Assembly (NCBI RefSeq): GCF_011045125.1
Contig: NZ_JAAKZF010000033.1
Span: 1 to 62,649, forward strand
Length of the DNA: 62,649 nt
From: Allomesorhizobium camelthorni
GTDB lineage: Bacteria > Pseudomonadota > Alphaproteobacteria > Rhizobiales > Rhizobiaceae
Reading direction: 5' to 3'
In this document: positions 9,474 to 18,963 of the stretch, piece after piece
Numbering within the stretch: position 1 is the first letter of the stretch
Layout: each line of letters starts with the position of its first letter
Program-made: the position numbers and the translations under genes
Notes under the pieces: generated by a model
The model's input: only the letters and a program-made list of their open reading frames with translations
The model's database searches: none
Told to the model about the DNA's origin: nothing

Positions 9474-12038
9474 ATGGCAGAAGCGCCCGCAGACAGGAAC
9501 GAGCACGGTTTTGCCGGACGGCTGGCCCGCACCCGGGTGGCGGTCTGGACCGCGATGGTGGTGGAGCGCGGCTGGCCGCTGATCCTGCCGCTGGCGGTGA
9601 CGGTCAGCCTGTTCGTCAGCCTCTCCTGGCTTGGCGTTTTCCGGATCATGCCCGACATGGCCCGCTTCGCGGTGATGGCGCTGCTGGCGCTGGCAGCGCT
9701 GGCTTCGCTCTATCCGCTGCGCTTCTTCAAAAAGCCGACGCCGGCCGAGATCGACCGCCGCATCGAAGCAGCCAACGAATTGCTGCACACGCCCGTGCTG
9801 GTGCAGACGGACCGGCCGAGCGGCAAGGAAACCAATTTTTCGCAGGCGCTGTGGCGCGAGCACCAGAGACGCATGGCCGAGCGTCTCGGCGGGGTCGGCG
9901 GCGACCTGCCGCGCACCCGCGTGCCTGAGCGCGACCCGTGGGGCATCCGCGCCGCCGCCGCCCTGCTGCTCTTCGTCGCTTTCGCCTTCTCGTTCGGGCC
10001 CTTCGGCGGCAGCCTCGGCGACGGTTTCAGGGCGCATGCGGCGCGCGAGACGATCCCGCCGCGCATCGACGCCTGGGTGACGCCGCCTTCCTATACCGGC
10101 AAGGCGCCCATATTCCTGACCGCCGACGCCGACCGCGCACAAGGCCCGGTGACGGTGCCGGAAGGCAGCGATCTGACTTTGCGCGTGACCGGCGGCCCGG
10201 GCGACGAGGCCCTGGTGTTCACCGACGCAGCCGGCAACATGCGCGAAATCGCGCCTGCCGGCGCGCCAGCAGCCGATGCGCCTAAGCCGGTTGCCGACAG
10301 CGTCAACGCCGGAGCACGGCAGTTCGCAGCGAAGCTTGCCAGCGACGGCGTTCTGGCGCTGCGCTCGGGCGAGGACGAGCTCGAAAGCTGGGCCTTCGCC
10401 GTGATACCGGACCAGGCCCCGGTGATCCGCTTCTCCGACGAGCCGAAGCGCGCGGTGAACGGCGCGTTCGAACTCCACTATGAAATCGAGGACGATTACG
10501 GCGCAGCCTCCGCCAAGGCCGAGTTCGCGCTTACCGAAAAGCCCGCCGAAGGCGCGCGGCCGCTCTACAAGGCGCCGGAAATGCCGCTGGCCATTCCGCG
10601 CCGCGGCAGCGTCGCCGGCAAGGCGAACCGGGATCTGACCGAGCATGTCTGGGCCGGATCGGGCGTGGAACTGACGCTGAAGGCGGTCGACCATGCCGGC
10701 CAGGAGGCGACCAGCGAGACCAAGTCGATCACGCTGCCGGAGCGACCCTTCTCCAATCCGCTTGCAAAAGCGGTCGTTGAATGGCGCAAGATCCTGTCGC
10801 TGGACGCCAACCGCGTGCCCTATGTGATCGAGCTTATCGACGCGGTCACGCTGCGGCCGGAAGACACGTTCGAAAACCTGTCGCACTATCTCGGCATCAT
10901 GACCGGCCGAACCAAGCTCAAAATGGCGTCGACCGACGACCAGTTGCGCGAGGTGGCGGACTATCTCTGGGGAATGGCGCTGCAGATCGAGGACGGCGAC
11001 CTCTCGGCGGCGGAGAAGCGGCTGCGCCAGGCGCAGGAAGCGCTGAAGCAGGCGCTGGAGGACGGCGCCAGCGACGAGGAAATCGACAAGCTGATGAAGG
11101 AACTGCGCGAGGCGATGAACGAATTCCTGCGCGAATTCGCCGAGCGCGCCGCGCGCGACCCCAATCTGGCTATGCCGGAGATGCGGCCCGGTCAGCAATT
11201 GCGCCAGAGCGATCTCGAACGGATGATGGACCAGATCGAGAATCTGGCGAAATCAGGCAACCGCGAACAGGCCAAGGACCTTCTGGCGCAGCTTCAGGAC
11301 ATGATGAACAATCTGCAGGCCGGCCGCCAGCAGCAGGGCCAGAACGGCCAGCAGAGCGAGATGCGCCAGCAGATGGACAAGCTCGGCGAGATCATGCGCC
11401 GCCAGCAGGAGATGATGAACGAGACCTTCCGCATGGACCAGATGCAGCGCGGCCAGCAGCAGCGCGGACAGAATGGCGAACAGGGCGAAGGCGAGATGGG
11501 CCAGCAGGGCGAACAGGGGCAGCAGCCTGGCATGACGCCCGAGGAATTCGCCGAGGCGATGAAGCAGCTTCAGGAAGGCCAGGGCCAGTTGCAGGGCGAT
11601 CTTGAAAGCCTGATGAAGGGCCTCGAAGGCATGGGCATCCAACCCGGCGAGGGCTTCGGCGAGGCCGGCGAGGCGATGGGCGAGGCCGAAGGCGCGCTCG
11701 GCGAAGGCGAAGGCGAGCGCGCTGTCGGCGAGCAGGGCCGCGCGCTGGAAGCGCTGCGCCGCGGCGCGCAGGACATGATGCAGCAGATGCAGCAGGCCAT
11801 GCAGGGCGACCAGGGCGAGGGCCAGGAAGGCGGACGCCAGCAGAACGCCGATCGCGACCCGCTCGGCCGCCCGCGCGCCACCACCGGCCCGGATTTCGGC
11901 AATTCGGTCGAGGTTCCGGACGAGATCGACGTGCAGCGCGCCCGCCAGATCCTAGAAGCCATCCGCAAGCGGCTCGGCAACGCGCTGTCGCCGGCGCTGG
12001 AGAAGGAATATCTCGAGCGGCTGCTGGAGCTGAATTGA
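9474..12038 (+). CDS. TIGR02302-type large membrane protein (DUF4175)
   Basis: A conserved rhizobial protein of unknown function, 854 residues. Two hydrophobic segments lie near the N-terminus (about 38-58 and 68-85) with a further one near 165-185. A beta-rich periplasmic-looking region follows, then a predicted helical region (about 480-600), then a striking Gln/Gly/Glu/Met-rich tract (about 610-800) built of repeated QQGQNGQQ, QMQR and GEGE patterns, and a short conserved C-terminus. I chose the ATG at 9474 because GGAAGGG lies six bases upstream; upstream TTG (9426) and ATG (9459) starts are less likely. An 8-bp perfect hairpin (9437-9456) sits just before the start. Confidence 0.82.
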   Translation: MAEAPADRNEHGFAGRLARTRVAVWTAMVVERGWPLILPLAVTVSLFVSLSWLGVFRIMPDMARFAVMALLALAALASLYPLRFFKKPTPAEIDRRIEAANELLHTPVLVQTDRPSGKETNFSQALWREHQRRMAERLGGVGGDLPRTRVPERDPWGIRAAAALLLFVAFAFSFGPFGGSLGDGFRAHAARETIPPRIDAWVTPPSYTGKAPIFLTADADRAQGPVTVPEGSDLTLRVTGGPGDEALVFTDAAGNMREIAPAGAPAADAPKPVADSVNAGARQFAAKLASDGVLALRSGEDELESWAFAVIPDQAPVIRFSDEPKRAVNGAFELHYEIEDDYGAASAKAEFALTEKPAEGARPLYKAPEMPLAIPRRGSVAGKANRDLTEHVWAGSGVELTLKAVDHAGQEATSETKSITLPERPFSNPLAKAVVEWRKILSLDANRVPYVIELIDAVTLRPEDTFENLSHYLGIMTGRTKLKMASTDDQLREVADYLWGMALQIEDGDLSAAEKRLRQAQEALKQALEDGASDEEIDKLMKELREAMNEFLREFAERAARDPNLAMPEMRPGQQLRQSDLERMMDQIENLAKSGNREQAKDLLAQLQDMMNNLQAGRQQQGQNGQQSEMRQQMDKLGEIMRRQQEMMNETFRMDQMQRGQQQRGQNGEQGEGEMGQQGEQGQQPGMTPEEFAEAMKQLQEGQGQLQGDLESLMKGLEGMGIQPGEGFGEAGEAMGEAEGALGEGEGERAVGEQGRALEALRRGAQDMMQQMQQAMQGDQGEGQEGGRQQNADRDPLGRPRATTGPDFGNSVEVPDEIDVQRARQILEAIRKRLGNALSPALEKEYLERLLELN

Positions 12039-12123
12039 ATTCAGGTGGGGTCTGCCTGCAAATGGCGACTCGCCTGACCTGAACCCGACCCGGCATCCAG
12101 TAAAAATCCAAGGATCATCGCCC

Positions 12124-12519
12124 ATGCCCACCCTCGGCGCGGTCACGCCCATCCTGCGCATCTTCGACATCGACAAGGCGCGCGAATTCTATGTCGGCTT
12201 CCTCGGCTTCGAGGTGCAGTGGGAACACCGCTTCGGCGAGAACTTTCCGCTCTACATGGAAGTCGCGCGCGACGGCTGCGCGCTGCATCTGAGCGAGCAC
12301 CATGGCGACGCCTCGCCAGGCTCAGCCATTCGCATCCGCGTCGGGGACATAGAAGGCCTGCATCGCGAATTGCGGGCCAGCGACTATCGCTTCGCCAACC
12401 CCGGCCTGGAGGAGACGCCGTGGAAGACGCGTGAAGTTTCGGTCACCGATCCGTTCGGCAACCGGCTTCATTTCTTCGAGGAGACGGCGGAATACCAGCG
12501 CCGGCCCAAGCCGGAGTGA
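12124..12519 (+). CDS. Glyoxalase/bleomycin-resistance superfamily protein
   Basis: A 131-residue vicinal-oxygen-chelate protein. The beta-alpha-beta-beta-beta modules read PILRIFDIDKAREFYVGFLGF at the N-terminus and VTDPFGNRLHFFE at the C-terminus. HLSEHHGD in the middle resembles the ligand-side segment of bleomycin-binding proteins. It could bind drug-like ligands or be a metal-dependent lyase or dioxygenase; the sequence does not decide. It stands alone, 85 bases after the TIGR02302 gene, and converges with the GST gene. Confidence 0.78.
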   Translation: MPTLGAVTPILRIFDIDKAREFYVGFLGFEVQWEHRFGENFPLYMEVARDGCALHLSEHHGDASPGSAIRIRVGDIEGLHRELRASDYRFANPGLEETPWKTREVSVTDPFGNRLHFFEETAEYQRRPKPE

Positions 12520-12541
12520 GCCAATCCGGCCATGGGCCTAC

Positions 12542-13150
12542 TCACCCGCCCATCGCTGCCGCGTCCTTCGCCATGAAGCGCTGGAAGGCCGGGCGGGCGG
12601 TGACCCGGCCGAGATAATCGTCGAAGACCTGTTTCTTCGGCAGCACGCCGAGAATGTGGGTGGCGAAGTGGATGCCGCTGCCGAGCTGGGTGTCGGCGGC
12701 GGTGAATTTTTCGCTGGCGATGTAGGGCCGCGCGGAGAGCGTCCTTTCCAGATTGCGGACCATGTCGTCGAAGGCGCCGAACGAGAAATCGTTGCTGACA
12801 TATTCCCAGCCCTTCGCCCGCGCCGCGATGCACGGGTCGAACACGGAATCGCAATAGACCAGCCAACTCAAAAAGGTTGCGCGGTTGTCGTCACCGACCG
12901 CTGGCGCCAGCCCGGCCTCAGGGAATCTTTCGGTGAGATAGAGACAGATCGCGGCTCGCTCGGTAACGACCGTGCCGTCATCGTCGATGGCCGGCACCTT
13001 CTTGTTGGGCTGGATCTCGCGATAGCTCTCCGGCACGCCGCCTGGCGCGCGTATGTCCACCGGCTCAATCTCGAACGGCGGGCCCAATTCCTCCAGAAGC
13101 CAGTGGACACTGGACGAGCGGGACCAGGGCGCATGGTAGAATTTGATCAT
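12542..13150 (-). CDS. Glutathione S-transferase family protein
   Basis: A 202-residue GST. The thioredoxin-like N-domain starts MIKFYHAPWSRSSSVHWLLEEL, with a serine-type catalytic region, and has the glutathione-binding NKKVPAIDDDGTVVTERAAICLYL segment (about 49-72). An all-helical C-domain follows. Likely conjugates or isomerises glutathione adducts in the cytosol. Strong ribosome site (GGGAGGAG) before ATG at 13150. It is directly downstream of a LysR gene on the same strand, so it may be cotranscribed with its regulator. Confidence 0.85.
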   Translation of the reverse strand: MIKFYHAPWSRSSSVHWLLEELGPPFEIEPVDIRAPGGVPESYREIQPNKKVPAIDDDGTVVTERAAICLYLTERFPEAGLAPAVGDDNRATFLSWLVYCDSVFDPCIAARAKGWEYVSNDFSFGAFDDMVRNLERTLSARPYIASEKFTAADTQLGSGIHFATHILGVLPKKQVFDDYLGRVTARPAFQRFMAKDAAAMGG

Positions 13151-13234
13151 CGTCGTCTCCTCCCAAGCAACTCGACGATGCAGATATAGCAGACCGCTCC
13201 TGACAACATTTTGTCAGGATAAATGTCGGGAGGC

Positions 13235-14107
13235 TTAGCCGGCGGCGATCACTCGCGAGGAAAACGCCTCGCGAATGGCGTCGGCCATGCCGTCAATGGC
13301 CTCGCTGCGCGCGCCGGAGGCGCGGTGGAGCACGACGTTGGAGGAATCGATGTCGCCGAACCCGTCGGCCGCTGTAAGTTCGCGGCAGTCGGCGGGAATG
13401 TTGCTGCGCGAAACCGGCGCCACGGCGAGGCCGGAAGCGACGGCGAGCTTCAGCCCGCCGGTGGTGTCGCTGGTATAAGCGACGCGATAGGCGAGGCCGC
13501 GCTGCTCCAGCGATTTGATGGCGAAATCCTTGCACCAGCCGGCGCGGCTGTAGAGCGCCACCGGCAGCGGCGTCTCCTCGTGTGCGGAGTGCAGCGTCGA
13601 GGTGGCCCAGACGGTCGGGTCGCGCATCAGCACTTCTCCATCCGAATAATCCTGCCATTCGAAGACGACCGCGAGATCGAGCTCGCCGCTCTCGATCGCC
13701 GCCTTCTGGCTGGCCGAATGCGCGTATCTGACCGTGATCTCGACCTTCGGATGCTGCCTCGAAAAGGCGTTGAGCGCCCGCGACAGGATCGCATAGCTGT
13801 ATTCTTCCGGAATGCCGATCCGCACCGGCCCGTCAAGCGGCGCGGTATGGAGCGAGGCCGCGGTCTCGTCGAGGAGGGCCACGATGCGGCGCGCATTGGC
13901 GATCAGTTCGCTGCCCTTGCGGGTGAGGAGCACGCCGCGCGAACCGCGCTCGAAAAGCGCTGCCCCAATCGTTTTCTCCAGCCGCTTGATCTGCATGGAA
14001 ACCGCGGACTGCGTGCGCCTGACCTGGTCGGCGGCGCGCGTGAAGTTGCCGGTCTCGGCGACGGCCACGAATGTCTGCAAAAGATCGCTGTCGAGATGAA
14101 TGCCCAT
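13235..14107 (-). CDS. LysR-family transcriptional regulator
   Basis: A 290-residue activator/repressor. The winged HTH occupies the first 65 residues (LLQTFVAVAETGNFTRAADQVRRTQ, then SAVSMQIKRLEK), followed by the two-lobed effector-binding domain. I prefer ATG at 14107; a GTG two codons upstream (14113) is possible. The GST gene follows 84 bases downstream on the same strand. A nested inverted repeat just upstream (14122-14149) is the probable autoregulatory site. The effector is unknown. Confidence 0.87.
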   Translation of the reverse strand: MGIHLDSDLLQTFVAVAETGNFTRAADQVRRTQSAVSMQIKRLEKTIGAALFERGSRGVLLTRKGSELIANARRIVALLDETAASLHTAPLDGPVRIGIPEEYSYAILSRALNAFSRQHPKVEITVRYAHSASQKAAIESGELDLAVVFEWQDYSDGEVLMRDPTVWATSTLHSAHEETPLPVALYSRAGWCKDFAIKSLEQRGLAYRVAYTSDTTGGLKLAVASGLAVAPVSRSNIPADCRELTAADGFGDIDSSNVVLHRASGARSEAIDGMADAIREAFSSRVIAAG

Positions 14108-14121
14108 GCCCACGCATCATA

Positions 14122-14149
14122 AGGAATACTGATGACAGGCATCATTCCT
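14122..14149. promoter_or_regulatory. Candidate LysR operator
   Basis: Nested dyads lie 15-42 bases upstream of the LysR start: outer AGGAAT (14122-14127) with ATTCCT (14144-14149), inner TGATG with CATCA. The position and the imperfect two-fold symmetry suit a LysR autoregulatory box. Assignment rests on position and symmetry only. Confidence 0.45.
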
Positions 14150-14334
14150 ATTCGTTTGCGACATGTCAATCGACGGACGACAATGGCCACTCCTCACTCA
14201 GGCCCGCTGCCGCAACCGGCCGCGGGTTCTTTTTTGGCGGGGTGCGTTCCTGAGCCGATCAGACGGCGCGCACTTTTTTCAGCCGCATCTCACCCCTATC
14301 TACCGTCGTCCTTTAACAGTCACGGCGGAATCCC

Positions 14335-15237
14335 TTGAAAAAGCCCAAAGCCCTGAAGCGGGCCCTGCTCATCGTCAACCCGCGCGCCCGGCGCGGCACA
14401 GGCTCGATCGCCTCGGCGGTGAAGGTATTGGAAGAGCGCGGCATCGCCGCGACCGAGGTCAAGGTCGGCGAGGGCGAAACCATCTCCAACCTTATCAGGG
14501 CGCACAGGGCCGAATGCGATTTCGTCATCGTCGGCGGTGGCGACGGCACGCTCAATGCCGCAGCGCCCGGGCTGGTCGACACCGGCCTGCCGCTCGGCGT
14601 TCTCCCGCTCGGCACGGCGAACGATTTCGCCCGCACGGTCGGCATTCCGGCCGATCCGGTCAAGGCCGCGGAACTGATCGCCGCCGGAGAGCCGCGGCCG
14701 ATCGATCTCGGCGAGGTCAACGGGCATTTCTTCTTCAACGTCGCCAGCATCGGCTTCAGCGCGGAACTGGCGAGCGACCTGACCGAGCACGCCAAGAAGC
14801 GCTGGGGCAAGCTCGGCTACGCCATCATGGCGGCGCGCATACTGGCGCGGTCGCGGCTGTTCACCGCCCATCTCGACCATGACGGAACCACCGAGCGGCT
14901 CCGCACCATGCAGATTTCCGTCGGCAATGGCCGTCATTATGGCGGCGGCATGACCGTGGAGGAAACCGCCACCGCCGACGACGGCAAGCTCGATTTCTAC
15001 AGCCTCGAGGTCGACCATTGGTGGCGTCTGCTGGCGCTGCTGCCGAGCCTGAGAAAGGGCACGCATGGCCGCTGGAACGATGTGCGCGCCTTCCAGACCA
15101 CCGAGGTGACGATCCGCACCAGCCGCCGCAGGGCTGTCAATACGGATGGCGAGCTCAGCACCTACACCCCGGCGCATTTCCGCATCCGGCCGAAGGCGAT
15201 CTCGGTGTTCGCGCCGCCAAAGGGACAGCCGACGTAA
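14335..15237 (+). CDS. Diacylglycerol kinase-family lipid kinase (YegS/DgkB type)
   Basis: A soluble or peripheral lipid kinase, 300 residues. The ATP-binding loop GGGDGTLN (about 67-74) and the PLGTANDFAR motif (91-100) are exact, and the C-terminal domain carries GRHYGGGMTVEETATADDGKLDFY. It phosphorylates diacylglycerol or a related lipid such as phosphatidylglycerol; the substrate cannot be read from sequence. The start is TTG at 14335, supported by GGCGGAA upstream and by lack of an in-frame ATG. It converges with the DUF2125 gene. Confidence 0.87.
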   Translation: MKKPKALKRALLIVNPRARRGTGSIASAVKVLEERGIAATEVKVGEGETISNLIRAHRAECDFVIVGGGDGTLNAAAPGLVDTGLPLGVLPLGTANDFARTVGIPADPVKAAELIAAGEPRPIDLGEVNGHFFFNVASIGFSAELASDLTEHAKKRWGKLGYAIMAARILARSRLFTAHLDHDGTTERLRTMQISVGNGRHYGGGMTVEETATADDGKLDFYSLEVDHWWRLLALLPSLRKGTHGRWNDVRAFQTTEVTIRTSRRRAVNTDGELSTYTPAHFRIRPKAISVFAPPKGQPT

Positions 15238-15252
15238 GGCAGTCTGCGCTCC

Positions 15253-16245
15253 CTATCGGGCCGGCAGCGGCGGAATCTGGCCGAGCGGGATGAAGCCGAG
15301 CGTCGCTCTGCCCTTGGCGATCCTCAGCGGCAGCGATGGCGCGTCGCCGAGCATCGCCAGTCCGGAAAAAGCCTGCTCGATCTGATCGCGTTTTTCGGGA
15401 ACCGCCTCGCCGAGAACCGCCGACAACCCCTTCGGGTCGCGGATGGTGATGTTCAGATTGGCGTCGATCAGGCCGGCATCGTCGACCGAGAACGGCCCGC
15501 TCAGCGTCACGCCGGTCTTCTCCCCGGTGGACAGCGCCAGTTCGCGGATCGTGCCCGACTGCCCGCGCAGATCCTTCACCCTTTCGCCGAGCAGCCGGAC
15601 GCCGTCATTGATGGTGATGTCGGACTGGCCCGACAGCGGTGGAATTTGGCGGCCGTCGAGCAGGCTCGCATCGAGCGCCAGGCCGCTGAAGCTGCCGGCG
15701 AGGTCGAGGTTCTGCTCGTTGGGCCGCATATGCGCCTGAAAATTTTCGGCGGCGAGCAGCGGCGCGCCATCGGCCGTCGCAGCCTTCAGCCGGACGCCTT
15801 CGAGCGACAGCCTCTGCGGCAGCGGCGTCGAAAGCCGGGCGCTGGCGCGCAGATTTTCCCAGTCGAGCGCGAAGGCGCCGGCCTTGGCGCTGCCTATGCT
15901 TGCCGGGCCATCGAGTTCGGCGACGAGCCGCATCGGATCGTAGATCTGGCCGGCCGAGCGGAAGCTTCCAGCCGAGAGGCTGATGCCCTGCGCCGCATCC
16001 GAAAACGCGATGCTGTCGCAGTAAAGGCCGATGCGAAACGGATAGCCGCGCGCGGTCGGGTTGACGCAGTCGGCTTGAACGCCGTCGCGGTTGAGCGCGG
16101 CGATCGCGGTCTTCGCCTCCGCCTCCAGCCTGCCGGCGAGCCAGAACCAGCCGAGACTGTAGCCGCCGAAAAGCACGACGATGAATACGCCGAGCCAGAA
16201 GAAGCGGCGGCTGTAATTGGGCTTTTTCCTGTCGGGTGACGGCAT
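15253..16245 (-). CDS. DUF2125 domain-containing envelope protein
   Basis: A 330-residue protein with one N-terminal membrane helix (about 14-36, RRFFWLGVFIVVLFGGYSLGWFW) and a large periplasmic beta-rich domain typical of DUF2125, including the CVNPTARGYPFRIGLYCD segment with two cysteines. The family is confined mainly to alphaproteobacteria and has no established biochemical role; AsmA-like envelope function is a guess. It is divergent from the ChaC-like gene. Confidence 0.8.
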   Translation of the reverse strand: MPSPDRKKPNYSRRFFWLGVFIVVLFGGYSLGWFWLAGRLEAEAKTAIAALNRDGVQADCVNPTARGYPFRIGLYCDSIAFSDAAQGISLSAGSFRSAGQIYDPMRLVAELDGPASIGSAKAGAFALDWENLRASARLSTPLPQRLSLEGVRLKAATADGAPLLAAENFQAHMRPNEQNLDLAGSFSGLALDASLLDGRQIPPLSGQSDITINDGVRLLGERVKDLRGQSGTIRELALSTGEKTGVTLSGPFSVDDAGLIDANLNITIRDPKGLSAVLGEAVPEKRDQIEQAFSGLAMLGDAPSLPLRIAKGRATLGFIPLGQIPPLPAR

Positions 16246-16357
16246 GCTGTGGCTCTATCCTTTGTCTCGGCGTGTTCGGGAAATCCCATTCCCACGCTTC
16301 GTAATCATGCATTACGTATGGGCTGAACGATGCTTCGGTCGGAGTTGGCTTGGCGAT

Positions 16358-16885
16358 ATGGGCGATTTTTGGGTTTTTGGCTATGGCTCGCTGATCTGGC
16401 GTCCCGGTTTCGCCCATGTGGAAACGCAGCGCGCCCGGCTTTTCGGCTTCCGCCGCTCGCTCTGCGTGCGCTCCTTCGTGCATCGCGGCACGCCCGCGCG
16501 GCCCGGCCTGGTGCTCGGGCTGGACCGCGGCGGCTCCTGCGTCGGCCTCGCCTTCCGGGTACCCGGCGAGTTGCGCGGCGAGGTGCTCGCCTATCTGCGC
16601 GAGCGCGAACTGCCCACCAGCGTCTATCTCGAACGCACACTTCCCGTGCGGCTTGCCGATGGCGGGATCGCGCAGGCGGTAACCTACATAGTCGACCGCA
16701 CCCACGAGCAATATGCCGGCGACCTCGACGAAGCGCACGCCGCCTCGATCGTCTCAGGCTCGGTCGGCCAGTCGGGGCCGAACGAGGATTATGTGCTGAA
16801 CACGCTCCAGCATCTGGAGGCGCTGGACATCAGGGATCACTGGCTGGAGGCGGTGGGCAAGAGGCTGGCTGTCGATCCAGATTGA
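16358..16885 (+). CDS. Gamma-glutamylcyclotransferase (ChaC type)
   Basis: Cleaves glutathione or gamma-glutamyl peptides to 5-oxoproline in the cytosol. The 175-residue product begins MGDFWVFGYGSLIWRPGF, the invariant YGSLIW substrate loop of the ChaC family. The catalytic glutamate is expected in the central YLRERELPTSVYLER region. I chose ATG at 16358 because the conserved N-terminus begins there; an upstream ATG at 16307 would add 17 unconserved residues. It stands divergent from the DUF2125 gene. Confidence 0.85.
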   Translation: MGDFWVFGYGSLIWRPGFAHVETQRARLFGFRRSLCVRSFVHRGTPARPGLVLGLDRGGSCVGLAFRVPGELRGEVLAYLRERELPTSVYLERTLPVRLADGGIAQAVTYIVDRTHEQYAGDLDEAHAASIVSGSVGQSGPNEDYVLNTLQHLEALDIRDHWLEAVGKRLAVDPD

Positions 16886-17031
16886 ATCTGATCTCGGTAT
16901 AAAGATTTAGAAGAATACCTGCCTAAATCGGCGAACCTGAGAGCTGCGTTGTTAAATCGTGTTTCCGATGTTACTATACACGCCTGTCACAAACTTCGAA
17001 TATAGTTGCCAAGTCGCAAGTGGGGAAGAAC

Positions 17032-18093
17032 ATGAACCTGAGGCGGCTGACCGTCGGAACCTTCAATCTTTTCAATCTCAACGAACCGAACATGCCTGTC
17101 TATACGGACAGGAATGGCTGGTCACAGGCCGAATACGACCTGAAGATCGATTGGACCATGCGCGTAATTCGCATGCTTCGGCCCGACATATTCGGGTTCC
17201 AGGAATTGTGGCACGCGGCATCGATCAGCCGGGCAGTGGAGGCTTCTGGCCTCGCCGGCGAATACGACGTGGTTGCGCCGCCGGACGCGATCGGGGAGCG
17301 CATCGTCTGCGCCGCAATCGTGCGCAAGGGATTGATGAGCAGCGAACCCGATTGGATCGTCAATTTCCCGGACAAATTCGTGCTGCAAAGCTCGGGAGAC
17401 GATCCGCAGACTCCGGAGATCAGCGTCGACATCGACAGCTTTTCGCGGCCCGTGCTCCATTTTACGGTCAAGCCGCGTGAAGCGCACGATCACGTGCATG
17501 TCTATGTCTGCCATTTCAAATCGAAGGCGCCGACGAAAGTATTCCGCGAGAGTTGGTTCAGGGCCGACGAAGCCACCTACAAGAAGCACGCGACTGGCCT
17601 GGGTTCGGCGATCTCGACCATTCGAAGAACCGCGGAAGCGGCGGCGCTGCGTTTCATGCTTTCCGAACAGATGAAAGGCACCGGTACACCGGTGATCGTG
17701 CTCGGGGACATCAATGACGGCCAACACAGCAACACGGCCAACATACTGACGGAACAGCCGAAATATCTGGTCGGCGACTCGGTGGGCGGCGGCGACACCA
17801 GCCTCTACACCGCCCAGACCCTGCAGGAGTACCGCAACACGAGGGACGTATACTACACGCACATCCACCAGGACATCATGGAGTCGCTCGACCACATTCT
17901 GGTCAGCGAAGAATTTTACGACAACAGCAGAAAACGCATCTGGATCTTCGACGGAATGACCGTCAACAACGATCATCTGAACTTCGATAATCACAAGGAA
18001 ACCGGCACCAACGACCACGGGATCATCTGCGCCACGTTCAAGTACAAGCCGATCAAGGCAGAGGCGAGAGCGATCGTCGAAGACGACACGTAA
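17032..18093 (+). CDS. Endonuclease/exonuclease/phosphatase-fold protein
   Basis: A 353-residue protein of the metal-dependent DNase I-like fold. Recognisable active-site blocks are GTFNLFNLNEPN (N-terminal Asn), FGFQEL (metal-binding Glu, about 60), LGDINDGQH (about 227-235), LDHILVS and the terminal TNDHGIICATF. Substrate may be nucleic acid, lipid phosphate or another phosphodiester; no signal peptide is present. ATG 17032 follows GGGGAAG. Base composition is slightly more AT-rich than neighbours and the 146-base upstream region is AT-rich, hinting at later acquisition. Confidence 0.78.
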   Translation: MNLRRLTVGTFNLFNLNEPNMPVYTDRNGWSQAEYDLKIDWTMRVIRMLRPDIFGFQELWHAASISRAVEASGLAGEYDVVAPPDAIGERIVCAAIVRKGLMSSEPDWIVNFPDKFVLQSSGDDPQTPEISVDIDSFSRPVLHFTVKPREAHDHVHVYVCHFKSKAPTKVFRESWFRADEATYKKHATGLGSAISTIRRTAEAAALRFMLSEQMKGTGTPVIVLGDINDGQHSNTANILTEQPKYLVGDSVGGGDTSLYTAQTLQEYRNTRDVYYTHIHQDIMESLDHILVSEEFYDNSRKRIWIFDGMTVNNDHLNFDNHKETGTNDHGIICATFKYKPIKAEARAIVEDDT

Positions 18094-18094
18094 G

Positions 18095-18898
18095 TCAGGC
18101 TGCGGTTGACCGCTCACTGACTCCCAATTCCCTCAGCCGCCTCACCGCCGTCGGCGGCATGGGCGGCGGGTTTGGCGAGCGGGCGGCCTCGATCAGAAAC
18201 TGGTCGCAGGCGGCTTCCGTCTCGGACACCAGCCGCCGCATGAACTCTTCCTTTTCGAGGCCGGGCGGGATCGGCGGCAAAAACCGCGCCTTGATCGTGC
18301 CGGGATAGCGCAGGAACTTGCGGCGCGGCCAATAGAGGCCGGCGACATGCGCCACCGGCACCACGGGAATATCGAGTTGCGCGTAGAGTTCGACGATGCC
18401 CCATTTGTAGGCCGGCTCGTCGCCCGGCGCGCGGCGCGTGCCTTCCGGATAGATGATGAGCTGGCGGCTGTTGCGCGCCAGTTCCGCCCTGGTCGCGGCG
18501 ATCACCGCCTTCAGCGCTTTCGAGCGGTTGCCGCGGTCGACCGGGATCATCCGCATCTTCATGATGTACCAGCCGAAGAAGGGGATCCAGGTCAGTTCCC
18601 GCTTCAGTATGTAGAGCGCATCGGGGATGTGCGGCAGGAAGGCGATCGTGTCCCAGAACGACTGGTGTTTTGGGGCCAGTATATACGAGCCCGCCGGCAG
18701 GTTTTCGAGGCCGGCGATCTCGCTCTTCGTGCCGGCGATCTTCTCCTGCAGCCAGAGGCTCGACTTCGCCCAGAATTTCGGCACGTACCAGGCGCGGTTG
18801 CGCGGTGACAGGAAGTAATAGGGCGTCCAGAAGATCATCTGGAGGATCAGGCTGAGATAGAAGGCAATGTTGAAAGCCAGCGAGCGGATTTGCAGCAT
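18095..18898 (-). CDS. plsC: 1-acyl-sn-glycerol-3-phosphate acyltransferase (PlsC)
   Basis: Makes phosphatidic acid from lysophosphatidic acid at the inner membrane. The 267-residue protein has an N-terminal membrane segment (about 8-30), the catalytic HX4D as KHQSFWD (His78, Asp83) and the substrate motif YPEGTRR (150-156). I placed the start at ATG 18898, where the hydrophobic N-terminus begins; the open frame upstream is not coding-like. Its stop is one base from the stop of the convergent exonuclease-fold gene. A second PlsC-type gene lies in the lipid operon at 60988. Confidence 0.88.
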   Translation of the reverse strand: MLQIRSLAFNIAFYLSLILQMIFWTPYYFLSPRNRAWYVPKFWAKSSLWLQEKIAGTKSEIAGLENLPAGSYILAPKHQSFWDTIAFLPHIPDALYILKRELTWIPFFGWYIMKMRMIPVDRGNRSKALKAVIAATRAELARNSRQLIIYPEGTRRAPGDEPAYKWGIVELYAQLDIPVVPVAHVAGLYWPRRKFLRYPGTIKARFLPPIPPGLEKEEFMRRLVSETEAACDQFLIEAARSPNPPPMPPTAVRRLRELGVSERSTAA

Positions 18899-18963
18899 GA
18901 AAGAGCCTGATCGAGGGATGCGTCCGCTGGTTACACCAAGTGCCGGAAAAAGGAAAATGCGGC

